A stretch of 40,513 bases of DNA from Bacillota bacterium (GTDB taxonomy: Bacteria > Bacillota > Clostridia > Christensenellales > Aristaeellaceae): the NCBI GenBank assembly GCA_023416585.1, contig JAEZHM010000133.1:1-40513 (forward strand). Reading direction: 5' to 3'. The notes beneath the pieces are model-generated. The model did no database searches, was not told the DNA's origin, and saw only the letters and a list, made by a program, of their open reading frames with translations. Both the position numbers and the translations under genes were made by a program. This document shows positions 1 to 8,203 of the stretch, piece by piece. Position 1 is the first letter of the stretch; every line of letters starts with the position of its first letter.

Positions 1-47
1 TATCCCAAACATGTCCACCTGTCGATACAAGAATGGAGGAAACCGAC

Positions 48-344
48 ATGATCAAGCTGAATCTTCAATATTTCGCCCATAAAAAGGGCGTTGGTTCCAC
101 CCGTAACGGCCGCGACAGCGAAAGCAAGCGCCTTGGCGCGAAAAGGGCTGACGGGCAGTTCTCTCTGGCCGGCAATATCCTGGTCAGGCAGCGGGGCACC
201 CACATCCATCCCGGCCTGAACGTAGGCATTGGCAAGGATGATACCCTGTACGCCAAAGTGGACGGCGTCGTCCGCTTCGAGCGCCTGGGCAAAGACAAGA
301 AGCAGGTCAGCGTTTATCCCGCTGAACAAGCTGTCGCCCAATAA
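48..344 (+). CDS. rpmA: 50S ribosomal protein L27
   Basis: Bacterial L27, a large-subunit protein whose N-terminal tail reaches toward the peptidyl-transferase centre. The 98-residue product is full length, with the conserved core (GSTRNGRDSESKRLG near residue 15 onward, then IHPGLNVGIGKDDTLYA). The start is the ATG at 48 rather than the in-frame ATG at 33, because GGAGGA at 35-40 lies 7 bases before 48 and would be inside the gene otherwise. The mature protein is preceded by the extension ending LNLQYFAHKKG. In Firmicutes L27 this extension is removed by the cysteine protease Prp, between the aromatic residue and Ala-His (here after LQYF). L21 and prp would be expected just left of the window. 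A strong terminator follows, so the transcription unit ends here. Confidence 0.97.
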   Translation: MIKLNLQYFAHKKGVGSTRNGRDSESKRLGAKRADGQFSLAGNILVRQRGTHIHPGLNVGIGKDDTLYAKVDGVVRFERLGKDKKQVSVYPAEQAVAQ

Positions 345-367
345 TTTGTTTTTTCATGCTTATGCAG

Positions 368-399
368 CCTGCCCGAAGTTTTCTCCGGGCAGGTTTTTT
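368..399 (+). terminator. Intrinsic terminator after rpmA
   Basis: An 8-bp perfect GC-rich stem (CCTGCCCG / CGGGCAGG, 368-375 with 386-393) and a 10-base loop are followed by six T residues. It closes the ribosomal-protein unit. Confidence 0.9.
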
Positions 400-494
400 C
401 CAATCCTGCATCACAGCAAATAGATTGCTTGCATCCTATTGTTTTTCATACAAGGTAAGCGGTTGGAAATATACATATGAAGGACTGATATTTT

Positions 495-1205
495 ATGATC
501 GGCACGCTTATCAATACTGCAGCCATTTTATTGGGTTCCCTTATAGGCGTCCTTCTGCGCAAAGGCATTCCCCAGCGGCTTCGCGATACTGTCATGCAAG
601 GTCTGGGGCTGTGCGTATTGGTGATTGGCATCATGGGCGCCATCAAGACGCAGGACATGATGGCTGTGATCATCTCCATTGTCGTCGGCGGCCTGCTGGG
701 CGCGCTGCTGAACATTGAGAGGCGGCTGGATCAATTGGGGCAGCGCATGCAAAAGCTGCTGGCCGGAAAGCGTGACGCAGGCGATAATACCTTTGCCAAA
801 GGCTTTGTTACAGCCAGCCTGGTCTATTGTGTGGGGGCCATGGCCATTGTCGGATCGCTGGAAAGCGGTCTGAAGGGAGACCACAGCACGCTGATTGCCA
901 AATCCGCGCTGGACGGCATCTCAGCCATCGTATTCGCCAGCACCATGGGGCCGGGCGTTGCGATGTCGGCGCTGGCCGTGCTTGTATATCAAGGCAGCAT
1001 CGCTTTGCTGGCCCAGTGGGCCGCACCGCTTTTTACACCGGCGCTGATTGCCGAAATGAGCGCCGTAGGGGGGCTGCTGATCATAGGCATTGGCCTCAAT
1101 CTTCTGTATGATAAGCACTTGTCTGTGGGGAACTTGCTTCCGGCCATTTTCGTGCCTATGGCGTATTTGCCGCTTTCGGAACTGATTACAAAGCTATTGG
1201 CTTGA
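495..1205 (+). CDS. DUF554 family membrane protein
   Basis: A 236-residue polytopic membrane protein of the DUF554 (YdfK/YqgA-like) family, recognised from its N-terminus (MIGTLINTAAILLGSLIG), the glycine-rich helices, the motif GALLNIERRLDQLG, and the segment FVTASLVYCVGAMAIVGSLE near residues 105-124. About six or seven hydrophobic helices are visible. Function in the family is not established; a transporter-like role is usually suggested. A GAAGGA-like ribosome site lies about 10 bases before the ATG. It is separated from rpmA by a terminator and followed after 55 bases by the acyl-CoA synthetase-like gene on the same strand. The family assignment is firm; the role is unknown. Confidence 0.88.
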   Translation: MIGTLINTAAILLGSLIGVLLRKGIPQRLRDTVMQGLGLCVLVIGIMGAIKTQDMMAVIISIVVGGLLGALLNIERRLDQLGQRMQKLLAGKRDAGDNTFAKGFVTASLVYCVGAMAIVGSLESGLKGDHSTLIAKSALDGISAIVFASTMGPGVAMSALAVLVYQGSIALLAQWAAPLFTPALIAEMSAVGGLLIIGIGLNLLYDKHLSVGNLLPAIFVPMAYLPLSELITKLLA

Positions 1206-1260
1206 ATGGACCCGTCACTCAAAACCCGACAGGAACAAACCGTGGCAAGGAGGATTCTTA

Positions 1261-3498
1261 ATGGCTTGGGAACAAAGCGTAATGGACCGCATGGATGGTA
1301 TTTTGCATGCGGCGCATGCCCAGGGGCGGAACACGCTGCATGAACACGAGGTATACCAGCTTTTGAGGCTGGCAGGGATGGACGTACCCCAGTATGTTTA
1401 CGTTTTGGACCCGAGTGAAGTCACCGAGCAGATGCTTTCCAGGTTTCCTGGCAAGGATCTGATGATCAAAATCGTTTCCAGAGACCTGGCCCACAACCAG
1501 CGCTATGGCGGTGTGAAGAAGGTAACCATACGCGATCCGCTGTTTGTGCGCTTTTTATTGGAACAGATGCGGGAAGAAGTTCTTTCCCATTTTGAGCAGG
1601 AGCAAAAGCCCCATATTGACGGCTTTTTGATTGTGGAATTCATCCGCTTCACCCAGGCGCTTGGCAATGAAATCATGATCGGCATGAAGGAGGATGTTTC
1701 CTTCGGCCCGGTGGTGACGCTGTCCAAGGGCGGGGATGACGCGGAATTTTTTGCGAAATATTACGATCCTGCCAACCTGTTCCTGGCGCCGGTAAGCTTG
1801 CATGACGCGCAAAGCTTCACCCAAAGCCTGAATATCAGGCACAAATTTGAAGACATGGGGCATCCCGAGTATCTGAACATGATTGCCGCGGGTATTGCGC
1901 GCATATCCGAATTGGGGCTTGCCTTTTCCTTTTTGTCGGAGCGCAAGCCTTCCTTCTACCTGAAGGCGCTTGATTTGAACCCTATCGTATTTTCCAAGGA
2001 TGGCCGATTTGTGGCGGTGGACGGTTACGCCGAGTTTACACCGGCTGATGAGTCGGCGCCTAAAACAGCGATACCCGACGCATCCCATCTCAAAGGCTTC
2101 TTCCATCCAAAGGGCATTGTGGTGGCCGGTGTTTCCACCAAACCGGAAAAGTACAGCATGGCACGAAATATCGTTACCTTGTTTGCGGAACTTAACCGGG
2201 ATGATGTATACTGCCTGAACCCCAAAGGCGGCGAGGCAGTGATTCAAGGCCGTACATATCCTTTGTACAAGAGCATTCAGGAAATTCCAAATCCTTATGA
2301 CCTGGTGGTGTACGCCGCCCCAGGGCAGTATTCACTGGATTTTGTACGGCAGGTGCCGCCAGGCAAATCGGTTATCCTTATTTCCGGCATACCTGCGGAT
2401 ATGCAATACGAGGAATTTGTGCGGGGCATGGAGGAAGCGAGGCAGCCGGGCGTGCGCGTGATCGGACCCAACTGCATGGGCGTTTTCCGCGCGCCAAGGG
2501 ATTTGGAGAAGGGCGTCAACACGCTGTTCATTGACGAAAAGCGCATGCGCATCCCGCTGGGCCCAAAGAGCAATGTGGCGCTGCTGACCCAAAGCGGCGC
2601 CATGGGCATCACCAGCGTGGAACGGAACCCCTACGCAGCCATATTCAGCACCATTGTCAGCTTCGGCAATAAGGTGGATGTTAACCTTCCGGACCTGATG
2701 GAGTATTTTGAAGCGGACAATGCGGTGGAAGTGATGGCTCTTTATCTGGAAGGCGTTGGCGCGGGGGAGGGACGCAGGTTTTTCGACCTTGCGAGGCGCT
2801 CCCAAAAGCCTGTAATCGTATATAAATCAGGCCGCACGGAGGCAGGGGCCAAGGCAGCCGCCTCCCATACCGCCTCCATCTCCGGCAGCTACGATGTGTT
2901 CAAGGCCGCCTGCCTTCAGGCTGACTGCGTGCTGACAGAGGAGTTGGACGATTTTTATCATTTCACCAAGGCATTTGCCATGCTTTCCGGCCGTAAGCCT
3001 TGCGGCTGCCGCGTGGCCGGGGTGGTCAACGCCGGCCTGGACGCCACCATGGGCGCCGACCTATTGCGGTATTTGAAGCCTGCGGAATTTTCGGCGGAAA
3101 CCGCCGCGCGGATACGGGAACTGAATACCCACGGCCTGGTAAGCGCAGGAACTGCCTTTCTGGACCTGACGCCAATGACCGACGATGTGGGCTATGCCGC
3201 GTATATCGATGCGGTTCTTACCGATCCGGGTGTCGACTGCATGTTTGTGGCTATTGTTCCTCATATTGATAACCTCAAAACGCTTAAGGACAGCTACATG
3301 GATGAGGATGCCATCGGGCCGCTGCTTATTAAAACGGTGAAGCGCCATCACAAGCCTGTTGTCGTTTCAGTCAATGCCGGCAAGCACTTTTTGCCTTTTG
3401 TGCAATATCTGGAGGAGAACGGCCTGCCCGTTTATGGGGATATCCGCTCCGCCGTCCGCACCCTGGATGCTTTTGTGGAATATTGGACGGGCAGGTAA
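1261..3498 (+). CDS. ADP-forming acyl-CoA synthetase-like protein, ATP-grasp domain first
   Basis: A 745-residue cytoplasmic protein of the NDP-forming acyl-CoA synthetase superfamily (acetate-CoA ligase ADP-forming, Pat-like). Members either convert acyl-CoA + ADP + Pi to acid + CoA + ATP or carry degenerate catalytic sites. The N-terminal 250 residues resemble the ATP-grasp subdomain (HEHEVYQLLRLAGMDVP, then IKIVSRDLAHN). A CoA-binding Rossmann domain follows (FHPKGIVVAGVSTKPEK, about residues 280-300; VIGPNCMGVF about 400), then succinyl-CoA-ligase-like domains. The phospho-histidine motif is present: KSGRTEAGAKAAASHTAS with His536. The usual bacterial fusion has CoA-binding first and ATP-grasp last; here the order is reversed. 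AAGGAGG precedes the ATG. Substrate is unknown, and catalysis is likely but not certain. Confidence 0.8.
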   Translation: MAWEQSVMDRMDGILHAAHAQGRNTLHEHEVYQLLRLAGMDVPQYVYVLDPSEVTEQMLSRFPGKDLMIKIVSRDLAHNQRYGGVKKVTIRDPLFVRFLLEQMREEVLSHFEQEQKPHIDGFLIVEFIRFTQALGNEIMIGMKEDVSFGPVVTLSKGGDDAEFFAKYYDPANLFLAPVSLHDAQSFTQSLNIRHKFEDMGHPEYLNMIAAGIARISELGLAFSFLSERKPSFYLKALDLNPIVFSKDGRFVAVDGYAEFTPADESAPKTAIPDASHLKGFFHPKGIVVAGVSTKPEKYSMARNIVTLFAELNRDDVYCLNPKGGEAVIQGRTYPLYKSIQEIPNPYDLVVYAAPGQYSLDFVRQVPPGKSVILISGIPADMQYEEFVRGMEEARQPGVRVIGPNCMGVFRAPRDLEKGVNTLFIDEKRMRIPLGPKSNVALLTQSGAMGITSVERNPYAAIFSTIVSFGNKVDVNLPDLMEYFEADNAVEVMALYLEGVGAGEGRRFFDLARRSQKPVIVYKSGRTEAGAKAAASHTASISGSYDVFKAACLQADCVLTEELDDFYHFTKAFAMLSGRKPCGCRVAGVVNAGLDATMGADLLRYLKPAEFSAETAARIRELNTHGLVSAGTAFLDLTPMTDDVGYAAYIDAVLTDPGVDCMFVAIVPHIDNLKTLKDSYMDEDAIGPLLIKTVKRHHKPVVVSVNAGKHFLPFVQYLEENGLPVYGDIRSAVRTLDAFVEYWTGR

Positions 3499-3522
3499 GC
3501 GGAAACCTTGGTTTTGGCATAC

Positions 3523-3550
3523 TTGACAATACGTCATCTGGGAGTACAAT
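3523..3550 (+). promoter_or_regulatory. Sigma-A-type promoter before the SpoIID-domain gene
   Basis: TTGACA at 3523-3528 and TACAAT at 3545-3550 are separated by 16 bases, about 110 bases before the chosen start codon. The match to consensus is strong. The consensus form suggests vegetative rather than sporulation-sigma transcription. Confidence 0.7.
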
Positions 3551-3660
3551 GGTTATACATATAAGATAAACCTAAAAACTGTTACATGATCATGGTGAAT
3601 AATTTGCTTTTTTAGCTCGTTGTATAAGATATGCCGGAAAGGTGGATGGGAGGACAAGGA

Positions 3661-5424
3661 TTGAAGTGGATCAAAAATGGAAGGCGTATAAGGGCAAGGG
3701 TCAGGGCAAGGGTGTTGACCATCATTGTCATGCTGCTCTTGTCTTTTGTGCTGCCGCATGCGCTTGAATCACCTGTTACCACCGCCTTTGCGCAGGCAGA
3801 AAACGGCCTGGTGCGCGTTCTTTTGACAAAGCTTGCGCTTACCGACCGTCTGGACGCCGCGCTGGACGGCAGCTATTCATTGGAGCCCGGCGGGCTTAGT
3901 TTTCAGCGTGGATCGAAGATCACCATCTCCAGCACGCAGGGTACATTGATGCTGTATTACGAGGGCATGGCCATGAATGCCGGTCAGCAGCTTACGCTGA
4001 AAAGGCATGCCGTATTGAATGGCGAAGAGAACGGCTTAAGGCTTAACGGTGATTACAGCCTGTATACAGGTGATTTGGTTGTGTCCATCCGGGATGGGAT
4101 GCTGCGCGCTGTGCTTCACATACCCATGGAGGAATACCTTCTGGGCGTTGTGCCTTATGAAATGAGCGATTCATTTCCTCTGGAGGCTTTAAAAACCCAG
4201 GCTGTCACAGCCCGCACCTATGCGCTGAAAAGAACGGGCAGCAGTCAGGATTACGACGTAGTGGACAATACCAATGATCAGGTTTTTAAAGGCATGCTTC
4301 CGGGCAATGTGCAGGCAGTTCAGGCTGTACGGGAGACCGAGGGCGTGGTGGGCTATTACAACGGTGGCCTGGCAGATTGTTATTACTCAGCCAGCAACGG
4401 CGGTCAGACGGATCTTATACAGCATGTATGGGGCGGCAATGACCAAGGCCTCAGCGTGATAAAGGATGATCCCTACGACCTGGAAAATCCCTTGAGCATC
4501 ATAAAAAAATATACCGTACCCCGCTCCACCGCGAACACGGCAGCGGATGATCCTCTGATGGTGCTTTTGAAAAATGCGCTGTCCAATCAGCTTGCGGCGC
4601 TTTCATATGACGGAGATATAAACAATATTCGTGTTACGGCCATCAATGGGATTACGGCGCATACGCCAAAGTATCCGGAGCCTTCCAGGGTTATGACCAT
4701 GCTTCGTTTTGATGTGCGGGCGGAAGCCAGAAAAGCCGTACTGCCCTCCCAGCCTGAGGAAGAATCCTTCTTCTTGGTTCAGACGCAGACACCGGTTCCC
4801 ACCGTCACGCCCGAGGCGCCTCAGTGGACGGCCATGCAGCCGGTGCCGCAGGCGCTTACCGTTGACATCCCCATCTTTCCCGATGTGGAAACGGCGCTGA
4901 ACCTTTCCATCAACGGCAACGACAATGAAATTGTGACAGTCAGGGAAACGGAGAGCAGCTTTGTGATCGAATCCAGGCGGTTTGGCCACGGCGTCGGTAT
5001 GAGCCAGCGCGGCGCGGAGTGGATGGCAATCAAGGATAACGTTACGTTCGCGCAGATTCTGGAGTTTTACTATCCAGGAATGAAGCTTGTGAAAATGAAA
5101 TCCCAGGCGACCCCTTTGCCGCCTATTGACGCTTCATTCCTTGCAACGCCGGGTCCGCCGGCTACGCCCACACCAAGGCCCACACTGATGCCCCTTACCC
5201 AGACGCCTGCCCCTAACCAGTGGCGGGCCAAGGTAACGCAGATCGCTGAAAATTCCTCGCTAAATTTGCGCGGTGAGCCGAGCCTGACGGGACCTGTCGT
5301 ACGTCTGTTGTATTACGGGCAACAGCTGCTGGTGCTGGAAGAGTTGCCCGATGGCTGGCTTAAGGTAAAGACGGACGCGATGGAAGGCTACGTCATGGCC
5401 AGCTTCGTGGAAAAAGACGAATAG
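3661..5424 (+). CDS. Secreted SpoIID/LytB-domain protein with C-terminal SH3 domain
   Basis: A 587-residue exported protein. The start chosen is TTG at 3661, because GGGAGGA at 3648-3654 is correctly spaced for it while the upstream in-frame ATG at 3631 has no ribosome site. A basic N-terminus and a hydrophobic stretch ending near AFAQ form the signal peptide. The SpoIID/LytB domain shows EEYLLGVVPYEMSDSFPLEA followed by LKTQAVTARTYALK, and ends with HGVGMSQRGAEWMA. SpoIID proteins are lytic transglycosylases acting on denuded glycan strands, and LytB-type relatives modify amidase activity. A Pro/Thr-rich linker (TPTPRPTLMPLTQTP) leads to a bacterial SH3 domain (LNLRGEPSLTGPVV, DGWLKVKT) that probably binds the wall. 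The multi-domain layout and vegetative-type promoter argue for a general wall enzyme rather than the engulfment protein itself. Confidence 0.88.
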   Translation: MKWIKNGRRIRARVRARVLTIIVMLLLSFVLPHALESPVTTAFAQAENGLVRVLLTKLALTDRLDAALDGSYSLEPGGLSFQRGSKITISSTQGTLMLYYEGMAMNAGQQLTLKRHAVLNGEENGLRLNGDYSLYTGDLVVSIRDGMLRAVLHIPMEEYLLGVVPYEMSDSFPLEALKTQAVTARTYALKRTGSSQDYDVVDNTNDQVFKGMLPGNVQAVQAVRETEGVVGYYNGGLADCYYSASNGGQTDLIQHVWGGNDQGLSVIKDDPYDLENPLSIIKKYTVPRSTANTAADDPLMVLLKNALSNQLAALSYDGDINNIRVTAINGITAHTPKYPEPSRVMTMLRFDVRAEARKAVLPSQPEEESFFLVQTQTPVPTVTPEAPQWTAMQPVPQALTVDIPIFPDVETALNLSINGNDNEIVTVRETESSFVIESRRFGHGVGMSQRGAEWMAIKDNVTFAQILEFYYPGMKLVKMKSQATPLPPIDASFLATPGPPATPTPRPTLMPLTQTPAPNQWRAKVTQIAENSSLNLRGEPSLTGPVVRLLYYGQQLLVLEELPDGWLKVKTDAMEGYVMASFVEKDE

Positions 5425-5444
5425 GGAATAGGGCATTCATTACA

Positions 5445-5474
5445 CCGCCCGGCAATATCAAGCCGGGCGGTTTT
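5445..5474 (+). terminator. Intrinsic terminator after the SpoIID-domain gene
   Basis: A 9-bp perfect stem, CCGCCCGGC / GCCGGGCGG (5445-5453 with 5462-5470), is followed by TTTT. Confidence 0.85.
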
Positions 5475-5495
5475 GTGTTGCGTGCAGATTGCCGC

Positions 5496-5524
5496 TTGAC
5501 AAGTGGCATGACGTAACATAAAAT
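5496..5524 (+). promoter_or_regulatory. Promoter of the arsR-type/MFS operon
   Basis: TTGACA at 5496-5501, a 17-base spacer, and TAAAAT at 5519-5524. The -10 lies inside a perfect palindrome (5511-5531), so repressor binding would block polymerase directly. Confidence 0.75.
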
Positions 5525-5531
5525 GTTACGT
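5511..5531. promoter_or_regulatory. Perfect inverted-repeat operator over the -10 element
   Basis: The arms ACGTAACAT (5511-5519) and ATGTTACGT (5523-5531) are perfect inverted repeats around AAA. It lies 33 bases before the repressor start and covers the -10. Size, symmetry and position fit a site for a dimeric winged-helix repressor regulating its own operon (inference). Confidence 0.75.
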
Positions 5532-5564
5532 GATAAATATTGTTTGATCATTGGAGACGCTTAT

Positions 5565-6131
5565 ATGAAGATGATTATGCTAAAGAGCGAAAAGGAATTG
5601 CGCATCTATTCGCTGCCCTTACGCCAAAAAATCCTGCGGGAGATGCAGGAACTGGGCCGCCCCGTTACGGCCAAGGAGGTAGCCGGCAGGCTGAGCATAA
5701 CGCCCTCCGCTGCCCAGCATCATTTGAAGCGGCTGATGTCCATAGGTTTGGTGGAGCCGGATCATATGGAGGTGATCCGCGGCATTCAAGCCCATTATCT
5801 GCGCCTTGCGGATGTTACAGTCAGTATCGGCCAGCAATACAAAGACACGCTTGCCCCTATGCGCGACGAAATGGCAAAATCCGGCCTGATGACAGCATTG
5901 AACGGTTTTATGCGTACAGTAGAAAGAAACCGGGAGATGTCTGAACCGGAAAATATACATCGTCTCAACGACATTTTGACCGGCATTGTGCACCTGACGC
6001 CCAAAGAAGCCGATGACTTCTATCAGCTTGTAATCGGTTTTCTGGATAGCCATACGGTGGCAGGACCGGATACGAAGCCTTGGGAGGTAGCGCTGCTTGC
6101 ATACCGTATGGACATGGCACGGGAGGAGTAA
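5565..6131 (+). CDS. ArsR-type winged-helix transcriptional regulator
   Basis: A 188-residue DNA-binding protein. The N-terminal third is a winged helix of the ArsR/HTH_20 type: VTAKEVAGRLSITPSAAQHH (recognition helix), then LKRLMSIGLVEPDH and a wing. The C-terminal part is helical and probably dimerises or binds an effector. No cysteine metal-binding motif is visible in the winged helix, so a drug-like or other small-molecule effector is more likely than metal. The ATG at 5565 is preferred to the upstream in-frame ATG at 5523, because TGGAGA precedes it and 5523 lies within the promoter. It is followed 4 bases later by the MFS gene, whose ribosome site overlaps this stop. I infer an autoregulated repressor of the exporter. 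Confidence 0.85.
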   Translation: MKMIMLKSEKELRIYSLPLRQKILREMQELGRPVTAKEVAGRLSITPSAAQHHLKRLMSIGLVEPDHMEVIRGIQAHYLRLADVTVSIGQQYKDTLAPMRDEMAKSGLMTALNGFMRTVERNREMSEPENIHRLNDILTGIVHLTPKEADDFYQLVIGFLDSHTVAGPDTKPWEVALLAYRMDMAREE

Positions 6132-6135
6132 AACC

Positions 6136-7383
6136 ATGAAGACAAGGCACTATGCGCTGATACTAACACTCATAAATTTTTGCAATGGCCTGCTTGCTTC
6201 CATATTGAGCCTGGCGTTTCTCACCAAAGGGCTTACGCTTTCCACCATCGGCTTTGGCTTGGCCGCCTTTTCGGCGGCTGCGATACTGCTGGAGGTCCCT
6301 TCCGGTGTCGCCGCCGACATGCTGGGGAAGAAGCGCGTATTCATTCTTTCCATGGTGGTTACGGCGGCCGCCTTCCTCATCATTTTGCCGGGATTCGGCC
6401 CCTTGTGGACAATTGGCGGACTGGCGCTGTATGGCGTTGGCCGGGCACTATCTTCTGGAACAATGGAAGCGCTGTTCATCAGCCGCTACAGGAGTGCCTT
6501 CGGACCGGATAACCTTCCCAAGGGCATGAAGATACTCTCTTTATGCGAATCCGCTGGGCTTGGGCTGGGGGCGCTTGTAGGCGGCATACTGCCAGCCGTG
6601 GGCGCAACGCTGATCCCGCTGTTTGGCCCTTACGACCTGCCGCTGCTTTTGCGCGCCCTGCTGTCCCTGGCCGCCGCATGCCTGGCCGCCGCATTGATCC
6701 CGGAAGATGAGAAGGATATGCGGGAGCAATCCGTCTCTTTAAAGCGGCAGCTTCAAGCGGGCGCCGCGCTTTTTCGCGGGAGCAGGAACCTGAAAAGCCT
6801 TCTGATCGCTGTGATAGGCGTTGGTTTTGCGCTGGCCTTTCTGGAGGTGTACTGGCAGCCGCGCATGCTATCATTGCTTGGCGGCGGGCAGGACAAAACC
6901 GTCTTTTTGGGTGTGATGTCTATTTTGTACTTTTCCGCCATCGCCTTAGGCAGCCTGTTTTCGGAAAAAGCGCTTAAGTCATGGCGAATCAGTCAAAAAT
7001 CTCTCTTCCTGTCATCGCGGGTGGTTATGCTGCTGCTGCTTACCGGCGCGGCCTTCGCAGGCTATCCGGCTGTTTTCGCCGCATCCTATTGCGCTGCATA
7101 CTTCATGTTTGGCGCATCTAACGTAGCTGAAGGCTCCATTTTTCATACGGAGGTACCTGATAGTCAGCGCGCTTCCTTCCTTTCTATGCAATCCCTTTTT
7201 CTTCAGCTGGGGTTCATGACTGCCTCCTTCCTCAGCGGGGCATTGGTGGAAGCGTTCTCCATTTCGGGTACATGGGTGATAGGCGCAATCGTAGCTTTAC
7301 TCATGCTGCTGCCTTCCTTCGGCATGAAAGCATCAGCGCGGGTATTCGTGGATGCGGCGGGGACTGGCGATCAGGGGGTATAG
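6136..7383 (+). CDS. MFS transporter, probable drug or metabolite exporter
   Basis: A 415-residue integral membrane protein with about twelve hydrophobic helices. The loop after helix 2 carries the MFS signature (SGVAADMLGKKRVFILS), and there is a long middle loop (about residues 185-215, EDEKDMREQSVSLKRQ). The ATG at 6136 is chosen because GGGAGGAG at 6121-6128 is well placed; the longer frame from 6097 would extend into the regulator gene. It is co-transcribed with the ArsR-type gene upstream, which fits a substrate-inducible exporter driven by proton motive force. The substrate cannot be read from sequence. Confidence 0.88.
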   Translation: MKTRHYALILTLINFCNGLLASILSLAFLTKGLTLSTIGFGLAAFSAAAILLEVPSGVAADMLGKKRVFILSMVVTAAAFLIILPGFGPLWTIGGLALYGVGRALSSGTMEALFISRYRSAFGPDNLPKGMKILSLCESAGLGLGALVGGILPAVGATLIPLFGPYDLPLLLRALLSLAAACLAAALIPEDEKDMREQSVSLKRQLQAGAALFRGSRNLKSLLIAVIGVGFALAFLEVYWQPRMLSLLGGGQDKTVFLGVMSILYFSAIALGSLFSEKALKSWRISQKSLFLSSRVVMLLLLTGAAFAGYPAVFAASYCAAYFMFGASNVAEGSIFHTEVPDSQRASFLSMQSLFLQLGFMTASFLSGALVEAFSISGTWVIGAIVALLMLLPSFGMKASARVFVDAAGTGDQGV

Positions 7384-7674
7384 CCCGTTATGCTGTCCAA
7401 AAGAACGCAGCTGGTACTTCCTCCAAATGGAAGGACAAGACACCGGATGCAATCCTTTCCGATGTCAACGCCATTTATCGCCTACTCCTGGGAGGCTGTT
7501 GAGCACGTGACTGCCTTCATGGCCAATCATTTTCTGATTCCTATGGAATAGTATACAGGCCTGGTAGCCCGCAAGGTTGGCGTCACCGGTGACAAGCCGG
7601 TTCTTTTCTTCTTGTATGCAAACAACATCGGCTTGAAGCAGGGCCGCGCGCTGGTTATCGCCGACCCAGAATAG
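7384..7674. other. Intergenic stretch with a possible decayed gene
   Basis: No convincing gene. On the minus strand (about 7465-7670) an open frame contains AALLQADVVCIQEEKN, which faintly resembles the catalytic-Glu segment of endonuclease/exonuclease/phosphatase enzymes, but it has no own start and runs into a terminator and tRNA. At most a relic. Confidence 0.25.
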
Positions 7675-7705
7675 AAAAAACCCTGCAATCATTGAGATTA
7701 CAGGG
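7675..7705 (-). terminator. Terminator downstream of tRNA-Arg(ACG)
   Basis: Read on the minus strand, a 9-bp stem (CCCTGTAAT / ATTGCAGGG, one G-U pair) with a 7-base loop is followed by six T residues. It lies just after the tRNA 3' end. Confidence 0.85.
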
Positions 7706-7712
7706 TTTTCTT

Positions 7713-7789
7713 TGGTGAGCCTGGCGGGATTCGAACCCACGACCTTTTGATTCGTAGTCAAACACTCTATCCAGCTGAGCTACAGGCCC
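7713..7789 (-). tRNA. tRNA-Arg (anticodon ACG)
   Basis: A full cloverleaf on the minus strand. The acceptor stem GGGCCTG/CAGGCTC has one G-U pair. D, anticodon and T arms are all paired, and the anticodon loop CTACGAA gives ACG. CCA is encoded. A34 would be edited to inosine by TadA, as in other bacteria. Promoter and terminator are both visible. Confidence 0.95.
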
Positions 7790-7815
7790 TTGTCTGTCCT
7801 TGGGACAGCTTTTGT

Positions 7816-7844
7816 ATTATATCAAAGATGCTCTAAAAAAGCAA
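7816..7844 (-). promoter_or_regulatory. Promoter of tRNA-Arg(ACG)
   Basis: On the minus strand: TTGCTT, 17-base spacer, TATAAT, with the -10 ending about 27 bases before the tRNA 5' end. Confidence 0.75.
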
Positions 7845-7945
7845 CAGGGAGAATACAGTTTTTTGAGAAAAAAAGCGTCGGAATACCTTGTATTCTGCCG
7901 GCTGCATGTATGGGCCTTTTGCGCTAGCGATTCCATAACTATAAA

Positions 7946-7982
7946 AGTAACACCAACAGGAGGCAAAAATGTTGGTGTTACT
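7946..7982 (+). promoter_or_regulatory. Perfect 13-bp inverted repeat with a ribosome site in its loop
   Basis: Arms at 7946-7958 and 7970-7982 are perfectly complementary, with an 11-base loop holding GGAGG. An ATG at 7969 straddles the loop edge and opens a seven-codon frame (MLVLLDI, stop at 7990-7992). This could be a leader peptide or translational switch, or an operator. No gene clearly follows on this strand: the remainder of 7790-8203 contains the tRNA promoter and otherwise nothing I can support. Confidence 0.5.
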
Positions 7983-8203
7983 GGATATATGAAAAGGGGA
8001 AAGGCAGGAGACCGATATCATCGTATGTTTGATAGATGATACATGTGAAAGGAAAAGCAGTGAATGAAAATGCCCGCCTTGTCCTTGGCTACCTTCTTTC
8101 GGAACAGGGTGGGATGCTTTATGTATGGGGAGCAAGTGGGGAAACCTGCTCCCGGATCTTGATCTATACAGCCATCGGGGGTAAAGGAAATGAATCTTGC
8201 ATT

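Noticed and set aside
7465..7670. Minus-strand frame resembling an endonuclease/exonuclease/phosphatase segment (ADVVCIQEEKN)
   Set aside because: Only one short motif-like stretch; the frame runs into a terminator and tRNA and has no start with a ribosome site.
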